This document shows positions 34,781 through 48,096 of a stretch of DNA of 64,000 nucleotides, piece by piece. The notes beneath the pieces are model-generated. The model did no database searches and was not told the DNA's origin. It saw only the letters and a list, made by a program, of their open reading frames with translations. Made by a program: the position numbers and the translations under genes. The first letter of the stretch is position 1. Each line of letters starts with the position of its first letter. The stretch spans positions 127,759 through 191,758 of the forward strand of contig JANAVG010000004.1 of assembly GCA_024213275.1 (NCBI GenBank), given 5' to 3'. The DNA comes from Rossellomorea sp. BNER. GTDB taxonomy: Bacteria > Bacillota > Bacilli > Bacillales > Bacillaceae_B.

Positions 34781-35598
34781 AGATTACTAAAACCCATAAA
34801 ATAGTTGTTTATTGCCTTCTTGTTTTATTTTCGCTTTACTTTTTATTTCCTTTTGCATGGGTGATCTTAACAGCACTTAAGACAGAAACGGAAGTATTTA
34901 GTTATCCACCTAAGATCTTCCCTGAGATTCCTCAGTTTAAAAATTTCATCGATGCATGGACCAGCCAGTCTTTTGGAGTGTATTTAAAAAACTCCATCAT
35001 CATCACAGTCATGACTACGATAGGGCAACTCATTTCGTGTTCATTGGTTGCTTATGGTTTTGCAAGATTTAACTTTAAATATAAGGGGATCCTCTTTATC
35101 TTGCTTTTATCAACCATGATGATTCCGTGGGATGTTACGATGATTCCATTGTATATGCAATTTAATTTATTTGGATGGATTAACACCCTAAAACCATTAA
35201 TTGTTCCAGCATTTTTTGGATCGGCCTATTTTATCTTTTTACTTAGACAGTTTTTAATGAATATACCTCGGGATTTAGAAGATGCTGCTAGAATTGATGG
35301 AGCCAATGAATTCCAAATCTACTATAAAATATTTTTACCCATTATGAAAGCACCACTAATCTTGATAGCTGTATTAAACATTCTGTTAGTTTGGAATGAT
35401 TATTTAGGACCATTAATTTATTTGCAGGATCAATCTAAGTACACATTGGCTCTAGGATTAGCGGCTTTTAAGGGAGTACACGACCTTCAAATATTACCAA
35501 TCATGTCCATAACATTGATTATGATTATTCCGCCCGTTTTAGTGTTTATGTTTGCTCAGAAATACATTGTTGAAGGGATTAGTGGATCCATTAAGTAA
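34777..35598 (+). CDS. Sugar ABC transporter permease (CUT1, MalG-like)
   Basis: A 273-residue permease with six hydrophobic segments and an EAA loop LEDAARIDGANEFQIYYKIF. It starts inside the stop region of the preceding permease gene (ATGA), so translation is coupled. It forms the heterodimeric channel with that protein. It lies 23 bases before the beta-galactosidase gene. Confidence 0.93.
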   Translation: MKITKTHKIVVYCLLVLFSLYFLFPFAWVILTALKTETEVFSYPPKIFPEIPQFKNFIDAWTSQSFGVYLKNSIIITVMTTIGQLISCSLVAYGFARFNFKYKGILFILLLSTMMIPWDVTMIPLYMQFNLFGWINTLKPLIVPAFFGSAYFIFLLRQFLMNIPRDLEDAARIDGANEFQIYYKIFLPIMKAPLILIAVLNILLVWNDYLGPLIYLQDQSKYTLALGLAAFKGVHDLQILPIMSITLIMIIPPVLVFMFAQKYIVEGISGSIK

Positions 35599-35618
35599 AA
35601 TAGGTTTACGGAGGATAA

Positions 35619-38684
<3,066 letters not shown>

Positions 38685-38685
38685 T

Positions 38686-38720
38686 GGGGCTGTCCAAAAA
38701 GGTATTCAGAAGCAATTCGG
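38686..38720. repeat. Left-end fragment of a MITE-like element
   Basis: GGGGCTGTCCAAAAAGG begins two bases after the beta-galactosidase stop, but no matching right end is found nearby. The stretch to 39255 also holds a TGCACGA array and a second-type element, so several insertions have piled up inside this operon. Confidence 0.6.
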
Positions 38721-38918
38721 TTGTTCATTTTCTAATTTTGGGTGCTAGAGGTAACGGCGGTTCATGTGCATATCTTTGTGTTTTCGTTTATTTTCACTGA
38801 AAGATCGTCCTATTTTTCTATTATTTGGGCTTAACCGTATTCTTCTTGGACTATTTTTACGGATCTACGCCTCTTCGTATATTAGAATTCCCACTTTTTC
38901 TTATTAAGGAAGTGGATA

Positions 38919-39027
38919 TGCACGACTTTTCGAATTTATGCACGAGATTTGCTAATTTGTGCACGAGAATCGAATTTTATGCACGAGAACCTAGAGTAAA
39001 TGCACGAGAATAAAAATTATGCACAAG
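38919..39027. repeat. Phased TGCACGA array, copy C
   Basis: Motifs start at 38919, 38939, 38960, 38980, 39001 and 39020 (steps 20,21,20,21,19). They read TGCACGA four to five times with TGCACAA last, the best-conserved core of the four copies. It lies between the GH2 and GH63-like genes. Confidence 0.9.
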
Positions 39028-39106
39028 TTACGATTTAGAGGCCTTACTCAAAAGAAAACTACAAACGTATTGATCAACTTTATACAGAAAATACGCTACT
39101 AATGTG

Positions 39107-39227
39107 CAGGTTGTCCAAAAAAATGTAAATTCGCTATTGTATAAAAAAACAAGAATATTGATTTATCAACGTTTTTAAAATGAAAAAGGGGCATCTCAAA
39201 GCCAACATTGACTTATAAGACAGCCCT
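39107..39227. repeat. Second MITE-like element, copy 2 (reverse orientation)
   Basis: CAGGTTGTCCAAAA at the left is the reverse complement of the right end of the element at 12805. GGGGCATCTCAAAGCC ... GACTTATAAGACAGCCC at 39188-39226 mirrors its left hairpin. The internal AACGTTTTTAAAATG/ATCAACG/CGAATTT-type blocks are also shared in reverse. Confidence 0.72.
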
Positions 39228-39255
39228 ATTGATTTCTTTTAAAGGAGAGATCGGC

Positions 39256-40932
39256 ATGAAATTAGACATAAGGGAAATACCCTTTTCAAGATTTGGTTCT
39301 TATTTTTGTATTTCCAAAGATAAAGAATCAGAGAATGTATACGTTAGGGATGTCCATGGTGGGGATGAAGCACCATCCATACTATTCAAAATAGACCTTT
39401 TAAAAGATGGATGTGAAAAACCGTTTGATATCCTAGCTTCTGAAACATCTTTAACATTTTTTCTACATGAAGATAAAGAAAATTACGTAGAAATCATCAT
39501 TCCGGAAGAAGATGAGCTTCATATTGAAGTAAAAGGTGTAGAATTCAGATTAAGAGATAAAAAAGAAAAATATGATACTTTTATGGAGTTAGCAGATGGA
39601 GAATTTGAATACCACATTTATCCGAAGGAATTAAAGCTAAAGATTACAGAGATAAAAGGTGAACTATCAGTTAATGCACCGTGGAATATAATTGGAAATG
39701 ATTTTGTGGATATTCGAATGAAAGACGGCCACTTCGTAATAGAGAGTTATAGAACGGTTAGTCAAAAAAGAGAATATGATTCTTTTAGTAGAGGAAAAGA
39801 AAAAATCGAACAGGTATACCAAGAATGGTTTGCTAATATGAATAAGGGAATCGATAAATATTGCTCATCCATAGAGCGAGCAGCCTATATAACCTGGTCT
39901 AGTGTCGTTCATCCTCATGGAATCTTAAAAGATCATGCCATGTATATGTCGAAGCTTTGGATGTATAATATTTGGTCTTGGGATAATTGTTTTAATGCAT
40001 TAAATCTAGGGGAGCATTACCCCGAACTTGCGTATTCCCAGTTAAAAATATTTATAGATATGCAAGATGAGTCTGGGGCATATCCCGATTTTGTAAATGA
40101 TAAATTCGTATCTTTTAACTGTATAAAACCCCCTATCTTTGCCTACACCTATGAAAAGTTAATGGGGAAAAATGACTATTTCAAAAATGAAAATAGAGTA
40201 AGAACGATTTATGAATCTACGAAAAAAGTCATGAAATACTTTGATTCATATCGAACATATAGTGGTAGATTACCACATTATAAGCATGGGAACGATTCTG
40301 GATGGGATAATGCTTCTTTATTTCATATGGGAATGCCTGTAGAAGCACCTGACCTTGCAAGCTTTTTAATTAGGTCTTATGACATCCTCTCTAATTTTGC
40401 GGAAATATTAGGAGAAAAAGAGGAAGCATCGGTTTTTAAAGAAAAAGCTGATTCACTCTTTATGCTTCTAATGGAAAGACTTTATGATGAGGAAGGCTTC
40501 TTTGGACGTGTTGGAAAAAAAGGCGAAAAAATAGAAATAAGTACAAGTCTAATCCTTAAATTACCGATTATCATTGGAAATAGGTTAGATAAAAACATTC
40601 TTGATAAACTAGTAACGAACCTAGTAGAGGAGTTTGAAACGGAATATGGATTAGCTACAGAGTGTGTAAATAGTAAGTATTATAAAGAAAACGGATACTG
40701 GCTTGGTCCAATTTGGGCGCCAGTTACGTACCTCTTTATAGATGCTTTAAGAAAAAATGGCTATCGGGAAATTGGGGATCGATTAAGTGAGAAGTTTTTG
40801 AATCTCACCTTAGTTGGTGGTATGGCTGAAAACTTTGATCCGATCATTGGAAAAGGGTTAGTAGATACCTCTTTTACATGGACGTCAAGTGTGTTTCTTT
40901 TACTTTTAGATAATAAAAACCTGGAGGACTAA
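39256..40932 (+). CDS. GH63/MGH1-like glycoside hydrolase
   Basis: A 558-residue cytoplasmic protein with an N-terminal beta domain (to about 150) and an (alpha/alpha)6 barrel. Family-like blocks are WMYNIWSWDNCFNALNLGEH, YPDFVNDKFVSFNCIKPPIF and GPIWAPVTYLFIDALR. Acidic residues in WSWDNC (Asp) and ATECVN (Glu region) are candidates for catalysis. The start at 39256 has GGAG eight bases upstream, and the longer frame from 39208 starts inside the MITE-like element. It stops directly before the EamA gene start. An alpha- or other exo-glycosidase acting on the same oligosaccharide as the GH2 enzyme is likely. Confidence 0.8.
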   Translation: MKLDIREIPFSRFGSYFCISKDKESENVYVRDVHGGDEAPSILFKIDLLKDGCEKPFDILASETSLTFFLHEDKENYVEIIIPEEDELHIEVKGVEFRLRDKKEKYDTFMELADGEFEYHIYPKELKLKITEIKGELSVNAPWNIIGNDFVDIRMKDGHFVIESYRTVSQKREYDSFSRGKEKIEQVYQEWFANMNKGIDKYCSSIERAAYITWSSVVHPHGILKDHAMYMSKLWMYNIWSWDNCFNALNLGEHYPELAYSQLKIFIDMQDESGAYPDFVNDKFVSFNCIKPPIFAYTYEKLMGKNDYFKNENRVRTIYESTKKVMKYFDSYRTYSGRLPHYKHGNDSGWDNASLFHMGMPVEAPDLASFLIRSYDILSNFAEILGEKEEASVFKEKADSLFMLLMERLYDEEGFFGRVGKKGEKIEISTSLILKLPIIIGNRLDKNILDKLVTNLVEEFETEYGLATECVNSKYYKENGYWLGPIWAPVTYLFIDALRKNGYREIGDRLSEKFLNLTLVGGMAENFDPIIGKGLVDTSFTWTSSVFLLLLDNKNLED

Positions 40933-41814
40933 ATGCGAAAATACATCGGGGAAATTAGTCTTATGGTGACTGCAATCATATGGGGAAGTGGATTTGTTGC
41001 AAGTGCTATATCTCTTGAGTATTACACGCCCTACCAAATTATGGCGGTCCGGTTTGCGATTGGAGTCATCCTTTTAAGTATTGTTTTTTATAAAAAACTG
41101 AAATTTATAAAAAAACAAACAATTATAAAAGGTACAATAATTGGTGTGTTTTTATATTTGGCTTTTGCTTTACAAACAGTAGGGTTACAGTATACAACCC
41201 CATCGAAAAATGCATTCCTTACAGCTGTTAATGTTGTTATCGTTCCATTTATTGGTTACCTCATATATAAAAGGAAAATTGAGAAGTTTGAACTATTAGG
41301 TGCAGTATTGGCTATAATTGGGGTAGGTGTGTTATCACTAAAACTAACCTCAGAAATAAATATAGGGGATTTATTAACTTTAGGTTGTGCCTTTGCTTTT
41401 GCTTTTCATATATTCTATACAGCAAAATTTGTAAAAGATGAGGATCCTGTACATCTAACGATTATTCAGATGATCGCTGCATCATTGATTGGATTTATTG
41501 TGATACTATCAAGAGGGGAAATGACCTTTTCTGTTGAAAGAGAAGGGATTAATTCTCTCTTTTACTTAGGTATTGTATCAACGACTATAGCGTTTTTATT
41601 ACAGACAATTGCCCAAAAACTCACCACAGATACAAAGGCAGCAATCATACTTTCAACAGAATCATTCTGGGGAATGGTATTCTCAGTCACCCTTTTAGGT
41701 GAAGTGATGACAATAAAAATGATAGTAGGTGCAATACTTATCCTTTGTGCGATAATAATATCTGAAACAAAACTTACTTTTTTGAAAAAGAAGTACCATA
41801 AAGAGTTCACGTAA
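40933..41814 (+). CDS. EamA/DMT-family transporter
   Basis: A 293-residue membrane protein with ten hydrophobic segments in two EamA repeats (opening SLMVTAIIWGSGFVASAISL; second repeat near 150-285 with LGCAFAFAFHIFYTAKF and STESFWGMVFSVTLLGE). Its ATG directly follows the previous stop codon with GGAGG inside that gene. Members export or import small metabolites; here perhaps a sugar or its product, inferred from the operon. Confidence 0.88.
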   Translation: MRKYIGEISLMVTAIIWGSGFVASAISLEYYTPYQIMAVRFAIGVILLSIVFYKKLKFIKKQTIIKGTIIGVFLYLAFALQTVGLQYTTPSKNAFLTAVNVVIVPFIGYLIYKRKIEKFELLGAVLAIIGVGVLSLKLTSEINIGDLLTLGCAFAFAFHIFYTAKFVKDEDPVHLTIIQMIAASLIGFIVILSRGEMTFSVEREGINSLFYLGIVSTTIAFLLQTIAQKLTTDTKAAIILSTESFWGMVFSVTLLGEVMTIKMIVGAILILCAIIISETKLTFLKKKYHKEFT

Positions 41815-41890
41815 ATTAAAAGAAAAGCAACATAAACCATTTTAATATTCTAACCAAATTGTGTAAAATAAGGTAAATAAATAATTTTAA

Positions 41891-42895
<1,005 letters not shown>

Positions 42896-43017
42896 TAACC
42901 AATACAGTAGTGAAGTTTAAATTTATAATTAAGCAAAAAGAAACAGCCCCATTCCTTAATTTTGATAAAAAGGTTTGACTAGAGGAACGAAATAACATTT
43001 AGGATATTCATATAGTA

Positions 43018-43058
43018 AAAGCCCAATTTCTCTATTATTAACGAGAAATTGGGCTTTT
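43018..43058 (+). terminator. Strong Rho-independent terminator
   Basis: AAAAGCCCAATTTCTC ... GAGAAATTGGGCTTTTTT, a 12-bp or longer stem with U tail. It isolates the sugar operon from the TetR unit. A decayed ACAGCCCC MITE end lies at about 42950. Confidence 0.9.
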
Positions 43059-43263
43059 TTCACTTCATAATCTGGACTCTTTTATTTTTTCTCAGTGTCA
43101 AAATAGAAACAAGCAAACCTCCCCTGATCCTTCAGAATTCTTTGCTTTTATAGAGATTATTTTTGTAACATCCTTTTGTTAATTTATTTTATCCTTTTGA
43201 AGCTGATGAACTACAAGTATTAAGTTTAGAAATATTTGCAAAAACAAATATTTCAGAAAATTA

Positions 43264-43312
43264 TTGCTTTTATAAATATATCCCTATATAATCTACCTAA
43301 CAAACGTTAGGT
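43264..43312 (+). promoter_or_regulatory. TetR promoter and operator
   Basis: TTGCTT (43264-43269), 17 bases, TATAAT (43287-43292). A perfect 7-4-7 inverted repeat ACCTAAC AAAC GTTAGGT lies at 43295-43312, covering the transcription start and ending at the ribosome site, as expected for TetR autorepression of the operon. Confidence 0.82.
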
Positions 43313-43321
43313 GGTGACGAA

Positions 43322-43933
43322 TTGAAACGGAAAGAATTGATAGATGCAGCCCTTTTACATTATTCGCTTCATGGGTATCAAGGGGCTACGATGAAAAAGA
43401 TTGCGACAGAAGTGGGAATAAAACCAGCATCGATTTATTTTTTTTATAAGAACAAAGAAGAACTGTATATCGCTGCGTTTCAACAATTACTTGACAACCA
43501 TTTAGCCGAAATGAAACGGATCTTTGCGGAAACAAGTTCACAATCAGGGGATCAAATTTTTAGTGAATTGCTTCATGGGATCGTTAGGTATCACAAAGAG
43601 GATGAGCGAGGTACGATGGCGTATATTTCGTTGGTTACGTCACCGATTCCGGAAATTAGTCAATATTTACAAAAGCATATGCTTCATGTCAATGACTGGC
43701 TAGCTAGCTCACTGGAGGATCTTTTGAGACAAAGATATTCGAGCATTTCTGCTAAGGATGTAGACCGAGTCATTAAACAATTTGTTTTACTGGCGAATGG
43801 AGTTTTTTGGGGGATTAATTTGTATGATGGACAGGTTTTTGAAGAACAGGTTCAAATAGCTGACCAATTCATCAGCTCGATCTTTAAAGATGTAGAGAAG
43901 AAGTACGGTACGTCTGTGGTTCACAAAAGATAA
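43322..43933 (+). CDS. TetR-family transcriptional regulator
   Basis: A 203-residue TetR/AcrR regulator. HTH near 20-45 (GATMKKIATEVGIKPASIYF FYKN split: MKKIATEVGIKPASIYFFYK). The C-terminal ligand domain is generic. It starts at TTG (43322) with AGGTGGTG just upstream. It heads a unit with the NCS1 permease, DUF917 and HyuA-like genes, and the operator before it is inverted repeat ACCTAAC/GTTAGGT. Ligand presumably a nucleobase- or hydantoin-like compound. Confidence 0.9.
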   Translation: MKRKELIDAALLHYSLHGYQGATMKKIATEVGIKPASIYFFYKNKEELYIAAFQQLLDNHLAEMKRIFAETSSQSGDQIFSELLHGIVRYHKEDERGTMAYISLVTSPIPEISQYLQKHMLHVNDWLASSLEDLLRQRYSSISAKDVDRVIKQFVLLANGVFWGINLYDGQVFEEQVQIADQFISSIFKDVEKKYGTSVVHKR

Positions 43934-43956
43934 AAATAAAGAGGGGGGAAACTCGT

Positions 43957-45300
43957 ATGGAAAACCGATTTGAAAACAAAAATCACGTTATTAAAGACTA
44001 TGAAAGGGAACCAGTTCCACAGGATCAACGAAAAGGATGGTTAAAGCTTTCAGTGGTTTGGATGGGAGCGATCATCGCACTATCTGCAACTGCACTTGGC
44101 GGTACGCTTGGTGGTGGGTTAAGCATGACAGAGGCAGTCATTGCTTCGTTTATCGGTTGTTTTATTTTATCTATTTTAAGTGCCCTTTGTGGAATTGTGG
44201 GAGCTAAAACCGGGTTGTCTACCTCTTTTGTTTCTATGTTTGCTTTAGGTAAATATGGTTCCTACGCTGTTTCCATTATTATTGCCATCGCCTTATTCGG
44301 TTGGTTCGGTGTGCAGCTGGATTTATTTGGGTCTAGTTTACACAATATCTTGTTAAACGTATTTCATTTAGATATTCATCCGAAATTATTGGTCGTAGTT
44401 GGCGGAATTCTTATGACAACCACCGCTTTCATTGGATACAAAGCGATAGAAAAACTCAGTTTGATTGCTGTTCCTCTGCTTGGCTTATTGCTGATTGCCT
44501 CATTGATTCGTGTCATGAATGGTAGGTCAATGGACGAAGTGATGAATGCACCATTAATTGGGGAACCGTTGACGATTGGGTTATCGATTTCGCTTATTAT
44601 CGGCTCATTAGCCATTGGGGCTATTATAGGACCTGATATTTCACGCTATGCGAAATCAACAAAAGATGCAGTTATTTCATCATTTGTAGGATTTTTCGTT
44701 GGTTTTAGTATCGTTTTGATCATTGCTGCGATCTTGGCAAAAGCGACAGCACAAGTAGATATTGTTGAAATCATGTTAGGCCTGGGATGGGGAACTTCTG
44801 CGATGCTCATTTTGATCTTGGCACAGTGGACAACAAACGACAATAATCTATACTCTTCAGCACTGGGATTCTCGGTCATTTTTAAAAATACACCAAAGTA
44901 TATATTGACCATTACGGCAGGAACAATAGGAACCGTCATGGCGGTTGCTGGAATATATGATAATTTTATTCCATTCCTCGTCTTTCTAAGCGCGTTAATT
45001 CCGCCAATCGGTGGAATCTATGTTGGGGATTATTTAATGAATACCAAGAAGTACCGTTTTTACGAGTTGTCATCTATTGAGAATGTGAACTATAGCAGTG
45101 TATCGATTTGGATCGTTGCCGCATTGGTCGCGTTTATCACAACTCCAGCACCTAATGGATTGGGGATCTTCACTCTAACAGGTGCTTCAGGTTTTGATGC
45201 ATTTTTAGTTTCATTCGGATTACAACTGATTGTGAGTAAGGTTTCCAAAAATAAAATACAAGCTATTTCATCTGAAAAACAAGGAGGAACGATTCTATGA
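43957..45300 (+). CDS. NCS1-family permease (cytosine/purine/hydantoin transporter type)
   Basis: A 447-residue permease with about 12 hydrophobic helices. Family blocks are GGGLSMTEAVIASFIGCFIL, AKTGLSTSFVSMFALGKYGS, and GPDISRYAKSTKDAVISSF. CodB-type members carry cytosine; others carry hydantoins or allantoin. AGGGGGG precedes the ATG. It overlaps the DUF917 gene by four bases. With HyuA-like and DUF917 neighbours, a cyclic ureide or hydantoin is the plausible cargo. Confidence 0.9.
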   Translation: MENRFENKNHVIKDYEREPVPQDQRKGWLKLSVVWMGAIIALSATALGGTLGGGLSMTEAVIASFIGCFILSILSALCGIVGAKTGLSTSFVSMFALGKYGSYAVSIIIAIALFGWFGVQLDLFGSSLHNILLNVFHLDIHPKLLVVVGGILMTTTAFIGYKAIEKLSLIAVPLLGLLLIASLIRVMNGRSMDEVMNAPLIGEPLTIGLSISLIIGSLAIGAIIGPDISRYAKSTKDAVISSFVGFFVGFSIVLIIAAILAKATAQVDIVEIMLGLGWGTSAMLILILAQWTTNDNNLYSSALGFSVIFKNTPKYILTITAGTIGTVMAVAGIYDNFIPFLVFLSALIPPIGGIYVGDYLMNTKKYRFYELSSIENVNYSSVSIWIVAALVAFITTPAPNGLGIFTLTGASGFDAFLVSFGLQLIVSKVSKNKIQAISSEKQGGTIL

Positions 45301-46391
45301 GAATCATTGGAAAACAAGAAATTGAAGATATTGCTGTAGGTGCTGCTTTACTTGGTACGGGTGGCGGCGGTGATCCTTATATTGGCAAGCTTATGGCCTT
45401 GCAAGCAATTGAAGAATATGGAGAAATCACTTTATTGGATGTCGATGAGGTGCCCGACGACGCACTCGTTGTACCATCTGCGATGATGGGCGCTCCGACG
45501 GTCATGATTGAAAAAGCTCCAAGTGGTGAAGAAGCGATTAGTGCCTTCAAAAACCTTGAATCCTATTTAGGTAAAGAAATTTTTGCAACGATGCCGATAG
45601 AAGCTGGCGGACTGAATTCTATGCTACCCCTTGCGCTTGCAGCTAGGATGGGAATACCTGTCGTTGATGTAGATGGGATGGGAAGAGCCTTTCCTGAATT
45701 GCAAATGGTCACTTTTTACCTAGATGGCGTTTCAGCAACTCCAATGGTGATCGCCGATGAGAAAGGGAATACTTCGCTATTGTCGACCATCAATAATGTG
45801 TGGACAGAACGTATTGCCCGATCTGCCACAATTGAAATGGGTGGAAGCACGATGACGGCCATTTACCCCATGACGGGAAAAAATTTAAAAGATAGCGGAA
45901 TCCATAATATCCTTAAGCTTGAAGAGGAGTTAGGGAAGGCGATCAGGCTTGCCAAGCAAAACAATGCAGACCCTATTAAGGAAGCATTAAAATGTGCGGA
46001 TGGATTCGAATTGTTCCGTGGAAAAGTGGTGGATGTCAATAGAAAAACGGAGAGCGGATTTGCAAAAGGAGTGGCAACATTCGAGGGCATCAATCAATAT
46101 AAAGGGGAAACGCTAGAAGTTCGTTTCCAAAATGAGCACTTACTCGCTCAAACCAATCAGCGTCTTTTATGTGTGACACCGGATTTAATTGCAGTCCTTG
46201 ATGCAGAAACAGGCCTCCCGATTACAACGGAAGCGATTCGTTATGGTGCAAGATGTGTGATTGTAGGAATTCCTTGTGATCCAAAATGGAGAACCGAAAA
46301 AGGCATTGAAACGGTTGGACCAAAATATTTCAACTATGATGTTGACTATGTTCCGGTGGAAGAGCTTGTGAAAAGGGGAGTGAAAGCATAA
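45297..46391 (+). CDS. DUF917 (S-methyl thiohydantoin desulfurase-like) protein
   Basis: A 364-residue protein of family DUF917. The opening is IGKQEIEDIAVGAALLGTGG and then GGGDPYIGKLMALQAIEEYG. Further blocks are MPIEAGGLNSMLPLALAARM and GMPVVDVDGMGRAFPELQM (near 100-140). Family members are annotated as S-methyl thiohydantoin desulfurase-like and associate with HyuA proteins. It starts within the ATGA junction with the permease and shares TAATG with the next gene, so the three are tightly coupled. A role in processing thiohydantoin-, hydantoin- or related rings is inferred. Confidence 0.85.
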   Translation: MRIIGKQEIEDIAVGAALLGTGGGGDPYIGKLMALQAIEEYGEITLLDVDEVPDDALVVPSAMMGAPTVMIEKAPSGEEAISAFKNLESYLGKEIFATMPIEAGGLNSMLPLALAARMGIPVVDVDGMGRAFPELQMVTFYLDGVSATPMVIADEKGNTSLLSTINNVWTERIARSATIEMGGSTMTAIYPMTGKNLKDSGIHNILKLEEELGKAIRLAKQNNADPIKEALKCADGFELFRGKVVDVNRKTESGFAKGVATFEGINQYKGETLEVRFQNEHLLAQTNQRLLCVTPDLIAVLDAETGLPITTEAIRYGARCVIVGIPCDPKWRTEKGIETVGPKYFNYDVDYVPVEELVKRGVKA

Positions 46392-47962
46392 TGAGCATTT
46401 ATAGAATTGGAATCGACGTTGGCGGAACCCATACGGATGCTGTACTTTTAGATGAGAACAATCAGGTAATATCTGAAACGAAATCACCGACAACAGAAGA
46501 TGTAGGAACAGGTATTTATACGGCAATGAAGAAAATCATTGAAGAGGCAAATGTGCCTAGAGAACAAATTAAGTTTGCCATGCTGGGAACGACTCATTGT
46601 ACAAATGCAATCGTTGAAAGAAAAAGATTAAATAAGATTGCGGCTATCCGTATTGGAGCTCCTGCAACTCTAGCAGTAAAAACTCTCATCGGTGTACCGG
46701 ATGATCTCCGTGAAGTGCTTGGAGAATATCTTTTCTTAGTAAGGGGCGGACATGAATTTGACGGTAGGGAGATTACTTCTTTAGATGAGGAACATTTATA
46801 TCACATTGCAAGAGAAATCAAAGGGAAAGTAGACTCCGTTGCGATTACTTCTGTGTTTTCACCTGTTTCTCAGTCCCATGAAGCAAGAGCAAGTGAAATC
46901 ATCAGGGAAGTTCTCGGAGAAGATGTGGCTATTTCTCTATCATCAGAAATCGGTTCAGTTGGGTTACTAGAAAGAGAAAATGCGACGATTATCAATGCTG
47001 CCGTCGTTAATGTTGCCAAAACAGCGGCAGACGGATTTGTTCATGCATTGAAAAACGAAGGAATTGAGGCAAAGGTATTCTTCGGTCAAAACGATGGGAC
47101 TTTAATGTCGTTAGAATATGCTGTGAAATATCCGATTTTCACTATCGCCTGCGGCCCAACGAATTCCTTGCGCGGAGCATCCTATTTGACTAAAAGCTCA
47201 GATGCCATTGTTGTCGATGTAGGTGGAACTACATCCGATATTGGTGTCCTAATGCAGTCGTTCCCAAGGGAATCTTCCTTAGCTGTAGAAATTGGTGGAG
47301 CCCGTACTAATTTCCGTATGCCTGACATTGTTTCGATCGGACTAGGCGGAGGTACCATCATCCGACTCAAAGACAATGGAGAATTCACAATTGGACCAGA
47401 CAGTGTAGGGTATCATCTTCCAGAAAAAAGCTTAATTTTTGGAGGAGATACACTTACCACAACAGATGTTGCGGTTGCACTTGGAAAAGTGAAGCTTGGA
47501 GATCCTTCAAAGGTAGCTCATCTAGATATAGGGGCATTAAATAAAGTTTATGCGAATATGGTAGAAATGATTGAAGAAGCCATTGATAAGATGAAAACTA
47601 GTGCAGAAGATGCACCAGTCATTCTCGTCGGTGGTGGCAGCATCCTGCTTCCAGAAGAATTAAAAGGAGCTTCTATGGTGATCCGGCCAAATCGTTCAGG
47701 TGTAGCCAATGCAATTGGTGCAGCTATTTCACAGGTGAGCGGCCAAGTAGAACGGATTTATAAATTGACTGAAATCAGCCGTGATCAAGCATTGGAAATG
47801 GCCAAGGATGAAGCGAAGCAAGAAGCAATGAAAGCTGGAGCCGATCCGGATAATCTAATCATCGTTGATATCGAAGATGTTCCATTGGCCTACTTACCTG
47901 GAAATGCGACTAGGATACGTGTGAAAGCTGCTGGGGATTTAGCGCAATTAGAATTGGTGTAA
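46391..47962 (+). CDS. HyuA-type hydantoinase/oxoprolinase family protein (short form)
   Basis: A 523-residue protein of the hydantoinase A/oxoprolinase family with ASKHA nucleotide-binding blocks RIGIDVGGTHTDAVLLDEN and VVDVGGTTSDIGVL. It is shorter than HyuA at 16262 (684), lacking the C-terminal domain, and no HyuB partner is present. Instead it is paired with the DUF917 gene, a known co-occurrence. The TAATG overlap of one base couples it to that gene. Probably an ATP-dependent ring-opening or activating enzyme, substrate unknown. Confidence 0.88.
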   Translation: MSIYRIGIDVGGTHTDAVLLDENNQVISETKSPTTEDVGTGIYTAMKKIIEEANVPREQIKFAMLGTTHCTNAIVERKRLNKIAAIRIGAPATLAVKTLIGVPDDLREVLGEYLFLVRGGHEFDGREITSLDEEHLYHIAREIKGKVDSVAITSVFSPVSQSHEARASEIIREVLGEDVAISLSSEIGSVGLLERENATIINAAVVNVAKTAADGFVHALKNEGIEAKVFFGQNDGTLMSLEYAVKYPIFTIACGPTNSLRGASYLTKSSDAIVVDVGGTTSDIGVLMQSFPRESSLAVEIGGARTNFRMPDIVSIGLGGGTIIRLKDNGEFTIGPDSVGYHLPEKSLIFGGDTLTTTDVAVALGKVKLGDPSKVAHLDIGALNKVYANMVEMIEEAIDKMKTSAEDAPVILVGGGSILLPEELKGASMVIRPNRSGVANAIGAAISQVSGQVERIYKLTEISRDQALEMAKDEAKQEAMKAGADPDNLIIVDIEDVPLAYLPGNATRIRVKAAGDLAQLELV

Positions 47963-48096
47963 AGAAAGCCACAAGAAGAATGAATCCATACGGATACTAT
48001 CCATCGCAAAAGGGTGAATATTGGAAAAAAATGACCTCAAAAGGAAGTACTATGCAGCAGATATTTGTATGCACAGTACTGAAGGGAGAGCAGCTA

